Source: Bacteroidota bacterium (GTDB taxonomy: Bacteria; Bacteroidota; Bacteroidia; Chitinophagales; LD1). From it: a stretch of DNA of 8,688 bases. The notes under the pieces were generated by a model, which was not told the DNA's origin, did no database searches, and was given only the letters and a program-made list of their open reading frames with translations. The first letter of the stretch is position 1, and each line of letters starts with the position of its first letter. A program made the position numbers and the translations under genes. The stretch is from contig JAFDYP010000149.1 in NCBI GenBank assembly GCA_018267355.1, positions 1-8,688 on the forward strand, written 5' to 3'. Shown here piece by piece: positions 6,184 to 8,688 of the stretch.

Positions 6184-7404
6184 CTATCGGCTACGGCGGC
6201 CACCACGGTCGTAGTCTGAGTCATAGTCATCAGACTCACCGTACTGGTCATCATCGTAGCCCTCTTCGTCATAGTTGTCGTCCTCGTCATACTCATCGTA
6301 GCCGCCATGGCCTGAGCGGTCGTCCTGATCATAGCCACGCATGCCACCTCGGCTGCCATTGCTGTCATCATCATAGCCGCCCTGGCTACGGCTGCTACCG
6401 TAGTCCTCATCTGAGCGGCCAGAGCTGCCCCGGCTGCCTTCATAGTTGTCATCATCATAGCTATCATCCATGTCGTCCTGCTCATACTGGCTGCGTCCGC
6501 CGCCGCCAGAGCCGTAGTCACTATCAGAGTAGCGTGATGAGCCACCTCTGCCTGAGCTATATTGATTGTGCCCTTCAGGGTTATTGTTTTGTCCACTGCG
6601 GCCACCGCGAGCGGAGGAGCCACTACGGCCATAGTCCTGATCATAGTCTGGGGAAGATGACCGCGAGGATCCACGTCCTGAGCCGGAGTCACTATCGGAG
6701 CCATAGCCGGAGTATCCTCCACGACCGGAGGTATATTGATTGTGACCTTCCGGATTGTGGTTGCCACCACGGCCACTGTTGCCACTGCGCGAGGAGCCGC
6801 CACCTGAGCCATATTCACCTGATGAATACTGATTGCTACCGCGGGAGCTGCCGCTACGAGATGATCCTCCACGGCCATAGTCCTGGTCATAATCCGATGA
6901 GGAGCGGGATGATCCGCCACGTCCTGAGGTGTACTGGTTGTGCCCCTCCGGATTGTGATTTTGACCACTGCGGCCGGACCTGCCTCCGCGCGAAGAGGAG
7001 GAGGAAGAGCGGCGGTCACTATCTGAATCTGAGTACCGGCCGCGCTCATCGCGCTCCTGACCACGTGATGATGAGCCACTCCTCATGTCTGAGGAGCTGC
7101 TACGGCCACTTCCCGAGCGGGATGAAGATGATGATGACCGGCCTGATGAGGACCCGCCCGAAGACCTGCCGGAAGAAGAGCCGCCAGATGAAGAAGAGCG
7201 GCCTGAGCCGCTGCGGCCTGAGGTGTATTGATTGTGGCCTTCGGGATTGTGATTGTGGCTATCACGTGAGGAGCTACCTCCCTGAGAACTGCGGGAAGAT
7301 GAACTACCTCCGCGAGAGCTGCTGCCACTGCGGGATGAGGATCCACCCCTTGAGCTTTGAGAATCATGAGAGCCGCTATGGCCCCTGCCTGATGACTTTT
7401 GCAT
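6184..7404 (-). CDS. Ser/Gly/Arg-rich disordered protein with four NPEGHNQY modules and acidic tail, 406 aa
   Basis: I do not recognise the gene. The protein is of extremely low complexity and should be intrinsically disordered; it has no signal peptide or membrane segment, so it is probably cytoplasmic. Residues 1-140 are SR/RGG-like (SSSRGGSSS, SGRSSGGSS). The module NPEGHNQY[T/S]SGR occurs at 53-64, 151-162, 217-228 and 275-286, with a partial copy at 191-196. DYDQDYGR occurs twice (171-178, 253-260). Residues 300-400 are Asp/Glu/Tyr-rich, ending in basic GGRRSR. Copies of the module use different synonymous codons (for example 7213-7248 and 6919-6954), so the peptide rather than the DNA is conserved. 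NPE..(R)GG faintly recalls the KGG motif (DPE..KGG) of Gsi-type stress proteins; a stress or nucleic-acid-binding condensate role is speculation. It starts at ATG 7404 after an A-rich stretch and ends just upstream of a minus-strand terminator. Long open frames on the other strand are by-products of its composition. Confidence 0.82.
   Translation of the reverse strand: MQKSSGRGHSGSHDSQSSRGGSSSRSGSSSRGGSSSSRSSQGGSSSRDSHNHNPEGHNQYTSGRSGSGRSSSSGGSSSGRSSGGSSSGRSSSSSSRSGSGRSSSSDMRSGSSSRGQERDERGRYSDSDSDRRSSSSSSRGGRSGRSGQNHNPEGHNQYTSGRGGSSRSSSDYDQDYGRGGSSRSGSSRGSNQYSSGEYGSGGGSSRSGNSGRGGNHNPEGHNQYTSGRGGYSGYGSDSDSGSGRGSSRSSSPDYDQDYGRSGSSARGGRSGQNNNPEGHNQYSSGRGGSSRYSDSDYGSGGGGRSQYEQDDMDDSYDDDNYEGSRGSSGRSDEDYGSSRSQGGYDDDSNGSRGGMRGYDQDDRSGHGGYDEYDEDDNYDEEGYDDDQYGESDDYDSDYDRGGRRSR
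6547..7248 (-). repeat. Four dispersed copies of a 36-bp module encoding NPEGHNQY[T/S]SGR
   Basis: Copies lie at 7248-7213, 6954-6919, 6756-6721 and 6582-6547 in the 406-residue gene, spaced 98, 66 and 58 codons apart. The peptide is identical except for Thr/Ser at position 9. The codons for Gln, Asn, Gly, Glu and Pro differ between copies, so these are old duplications under protein-level constraint. Confidence 0.85.
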
Positions 7405-7779
7405 AATGCTTATTTTTTTTGGTTAGAGAATAGGCCTGATGGCCGAGTGGCTATGTAGCAAAATCTCAACCGCAGCGTGGGGAAATGCTCTAAGCAGCAG
7501 TATGCTAGATCATTAGAGTATTGGTGGTAAAAGTATTCATGCTGTACTATAAAGATTTTGCTCCTCAGCAGGGGAAGGCTTTGCCACTGTGAGGTACGAT
7601 AGTCAGGCAGATGCCGGCGAGAGGGAAAATGCCTTCAGGGGTAATGAAAAATTATGTGGTTAGCTTTCAAGCTGCTATGCTGCTGGGTGGTGCAGAAGTT
7701 GTCGCAGAAGTCAATGCATAGGATATGCTCCTATGTGATGGCATAGCCTTTGGTGGGTAAAGCGAAAACTAAACACACA
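7405..7779. other. 375-base divergent intergenic region with nested inverted repeats
   Basis: This separates the 406-residue gene (-) from the collagen-like gene (+) and must hold both promoters, but no clean TTTG/TAnnTTTG pair was found for either. CATAGGA (7717-7723) and TCCTATG (7729-7735) form a perfect inverted repeat. Within it, GCATA (7716-7720) and TATGC (7724-7728) form a second, mutually exclusive one. The repeats lie about 45 bases before the ATG at 7780. A 36-codon open frame (7611-7721, starting MPARGKMPSG, ending EVVAEVNA) ends inside this hairpin; it could be a leader peptide or chance. No RNA gene was recognised. Confidence 0.45.
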
Positions 7780-8097
7780 ATGAAGCACATCAGGATTCTC
7801 ACAGTGGCAGCTATGGTATGCACTGCTATGGCTGTATCTGCCCAAAGCAGCGGCACACAAAGCGGCAGTGGCAACAGCACCCCTACACAAAACCCTACGC
7901 ACCCCTCCGGTAATATGGGAGGCACAGGCTCTACAGGCCACACAGGTAGCTCCGGCTACACCGGCTCTACCGGATCGTCAGGTCATCATGGTGGCACCGG
8001 CGCTACCGGACGTGGACATGGCGGTGCCACAGGTAGCACAGGCCATACTGGCCCGGGCGGTACTACTGGCATGAGCGGAGGCTCAGGCCCCAGGTAA
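7780..8097 (+). CDS. Secreted collagen-like protein with Gly-X-Y repeats, 105 aa
   Basis: The N-terminus [20 protein letters not shown] plus AQ is a signal peptide with cleavage after VSA (residue 21). A Ser/Thr/Asn-rich linker follows (22-43). From Gly44 to the last residue the protein is in collagen register: 11 Gly-X-Y triplets (44-76), one short Gly-Arg step (77-78), then nine more triplets (79-105), 20 in all. Thr is the commonest third residue (GST, GHT, GYT, GAT), as in bacterial collagen-like proteins such as exosporium BclA, where Thr can be glycosylated. Pro is almost absent (only Pro92 and Pro104 in this region), so helix stability is uncertain. There is no T9SS domain, lipobox or LPXTG anchor, so the final location (periplasm or outside) is open. 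The ATG at 7780 was chosen over an upstream TTG because it begins the signal peptide exactly. It is divergent from the 406-residue gene and followed by its own terminator. Confidence 0.8.
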   Translation: MKHIRILTVAAMVCTAMAVSAQSSGTQSGSGNSTPTQNPTHPSGNMGGTGSTGHTGSSGYTGSTGSSGHHGGTGATGRGHGGATGSTGHTGPGGTTGMSGGSGPR

Positions 8098-8120
8098 AAG
8101 GTAATTGCAATAGTAATTAT

Positions 8121-8165
8121 GACAGGAGTGGATGAATGTCTACTCCTGTCTTTGTATTCTTTTAT
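8121..8165 (+). terminator. Rho-independent terminator of the collagen-like gene
   Basis: GACAGGAGTGGA (8121-8132) pairs with TCTACTCCTGTC (8139-8150), 12 bp with one G:U, around loop TGAATG. The T-rich stretch TTTGTATTCTTTTAT follows. It lies 23 bases after the stop codon and directly before the next gene. Confidence 0.85.
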
Positions 8166-8187
8166 AACCACCCTGAAAAACAAACAC

Positions 8188-8391
8188 ATGAACTACATGA
8201 TCAAAGAGCAGCAACTGCGCCAGACACATGGCGATATGCAAAAGCTGCTGACCAGTGTACGCAACCAGATCTCCTCTGGTATGCTGAGTGATAGAGAGGC
8301 TATGCTGATGCGTAGCGTATATAATAATCTCACCACAGCCATATCCCGAATGGACTATCTGCTCGCCAGTCCGGTCAAGGCGCAAAGCTGA
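8188..8391 (+). CDS. Small helical hypothetical protein, 67 aa
   Basis: I do not recognise this gene. From ATG 8188 it encodes a 67-mer starting MNYMIKEQQLRQTHGDMQKL and ending MDYLLASPVKAQS. Heptad-like spacing of Leu/Met/Ile (KLLTSVRNQI, AMLMRSVYNNLTTAISRMDYLL) suggests two amphipathic helices forming a hairpin or coiled coil. There is no signal peptide, so it is probably cytoplasmic. A second ATG at 8197 would trim three residues. The ATG at 8188 is preferred because it follows an A-rich stretch (CTGAAAAACAAACAC), typical of Bacteroidota initiation regions. Longer upstream frames run into the preceding terminator and are unlikely. A strong terminator follows 26 bases after the stop, so the gene is its own transcription unit or depends on read-through from the collagen-like gene. 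Confidence 0.72.
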   Translation: MNYMIKEQQLRQTHGDMQKLLTSVRNQISSGMLSDREAMLMRSVYNNLTTAISRMDYLLASPVKAQS

Positions 8392-8417
8392 CATACGAAG
8401 CGGTTTCTCCTATATGC

Positions 8418-8449
8418 AATAGCACTCCAAATGGAGTGCTATTTTTTTT
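8418..8449 (+). terminator. Rho-independent terminator of the 67-residue gene
   Basis: AATAGCACTCCA (8418-8429) and TGGAGTGCTATT (8432-8443) are exact reverse complements around AA, so the real loop is AAAT or larger. The stem runs into eight T (8442-8449). It is a strong intrinsic terminator for rightward transcription and faces the convergent gene at the window's right end. Confidence 0.92.
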
Positions 8450-8465
8450 GATCTCGAGGTAAATG

Positions 8466-8490
8466 AAAAAAGGCACCCGTATAGGATGCC
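8466..8490 (-). terminator. Terminator of the rightmost T9SS cargo gene (minus strand)
   Basis: On the minus strand GGCATCC (complement of 8484-8490) pairs with GGGTGCC (complement of 8472-8478), with one G:U, around a five-base loop. TTTTTT (complement of 8466-8471) follows. It lies 26 bases beyond the stop at 8517. Confidence 0.8.
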
Positions 8491-8516
8491 CTTGAGAAAT
8501 GTTGTGTTTGATCTTA

Positions 8517-8688
8517 TTACCTTGTCACTATGAGTTTCCTGGTGGTAAAGCTACTGCCGGCGTAGACAGATACCGAGTAGGTGCCCTGCGCCAGGCCAGA
8601 GATATCAAAGGTAGACGCATTGTAGCCCTCTGCCAGCTGCCATGGCTGGTTCAGCACGACACGGCCCAGCATATCGCTGATGGTCACA
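8517..8688 (-). CDS. C-terminal part of a T9SS cargo protein (runs off the window)
   Basis: Only the last 57 residues are in the window, ending at TAA 8519-8517 with a second in-frame TAA directly after. They read VTISDMLGRVVLNQPWQLAE, then NASTFDISGLAQGTYSVSV and a last strand SSFTTRKLIVTR. This is the second half of a T9SS type A sorting domain: the 'I-x-D-x-x-G-R-x-V' turn, the 'D(I/L)SxLxxGxYxVxV' strand and the basic 'RKLxVxR' end. The protein should be exported by signal peptide and T9SS to the surface or medium. The passenger domain lies outside the window, so its activity is unknown. The same ending occurs in the 480-residue protein, but the two sequences are clearly different. Confidence 0.9.
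   Translation of the reverse strand, partial: VTISDMLGRVVLNQPWQLAEGYNASTFDISGLAQGTYSVSVYAGSSFTTRKLIVTR

Noticed and set aside
6063..7406. 447-codon open frame on the plus strand, and a 300-codon frame at 6177-7079 on the minus strand
   Set aside because: Both shadow the 406-residue gene. The plus-strand frame starts inside a terminator stem and gives a His/Ser/Cys/Arg-rich product without modules. Stop codons are missing only because the true gene uses few codon types.
7431..7520. GATGGCCGAGTGGCTATG resembles the D-arm of a tRNA-Ser
   Set aside because: No T-arm (GGTTCGA-like), no matching 3' acceptor strand and no anticodon stem could be found downstream. The likeness covers one arm only.
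7750..7779. Upstream TTG start adding ten residues to the collagen-like protein
   Set aside because: The added residues would precede a complete signal peptide that begins exactly at ATG 7780.
8119..8187. Longer start for the 67-residue protein
   Set aside because: It would place the start inside the terminator hairpin of the preceding gene. ATG 8188 has an A-rich upstream stretch and gives a compact helical protein.

Overview
The window looks like chromosomal DNA from a member of the Bacteroidota, probably a Chitinophagales-type genome of moderate GC. The evidence is two proteins ending in type IX secretion system (T9SS) type A C-terminal sorting domains, a free-standing periplasmic TonB C-terminal domain with its own signal peptide, Bacteroidota-style signal peptides ending in AQ, and near absence of Shine-Dalgarno sequences before start codons. 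The family or genus is inference. No rRNA, tRNA, CRISPR array, insertion sequence or phage gene was found.

Layout. 1-232 (-): 5' end of an exported, probably TlpA/redoxin-like protein, with a perfect hairpin abutting its start codon. 284-478 (-): small hypothetical protein. 737-1396 (-): MIP-family channel with a NIP-like selectivity filter. 1459-2268 (-): hypothetical lipoprotein. 2457-3899 (+): 480-residue T9SS cargo with Ig-like modules and a strong terminator. 4097-4841 (-): TonB C-terminal-domain protein split by one extra base in a G6 tract. 5013-5537 (-): DinB-like four-helix protein. 5828-6058 (+): DUF4926-like small protein, preceded by overlapping palindromes and followed by convergent terminators. 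6184-7404 (-): 406-residue Ser/Gly/Arg-rich protein of very low complexity, with four NPEGHNQY modules and an acidic tail. 7405-7779: divergent intergenic region. 7780-8097 (+): secreted collagen-like Gly-X-Y protein. 8188-8391 (+): small helical protein. 8517-8688 (-): 3' end of a second T9SS cargo gene.

Most genes appear to be single transcription units. Five hairpin/T-tract terminators are visible, and convergent or divergent pairs predominate. The common theme is the cell envelope: secreted, lipoprotein, periplasmic and membrane products. The most unusual part is 6184-8391, where a disordered SR/RGG-like protein and a collagen-like exported protein are transcribed divergently from one 375-base region. 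No shared pathway can be shown from the sequence. The best candidates for follow-up are this divergent low-complexity pair, the G6 frameshift in the TonB-domain gene, and the palindrome cluster at 5712-5743.
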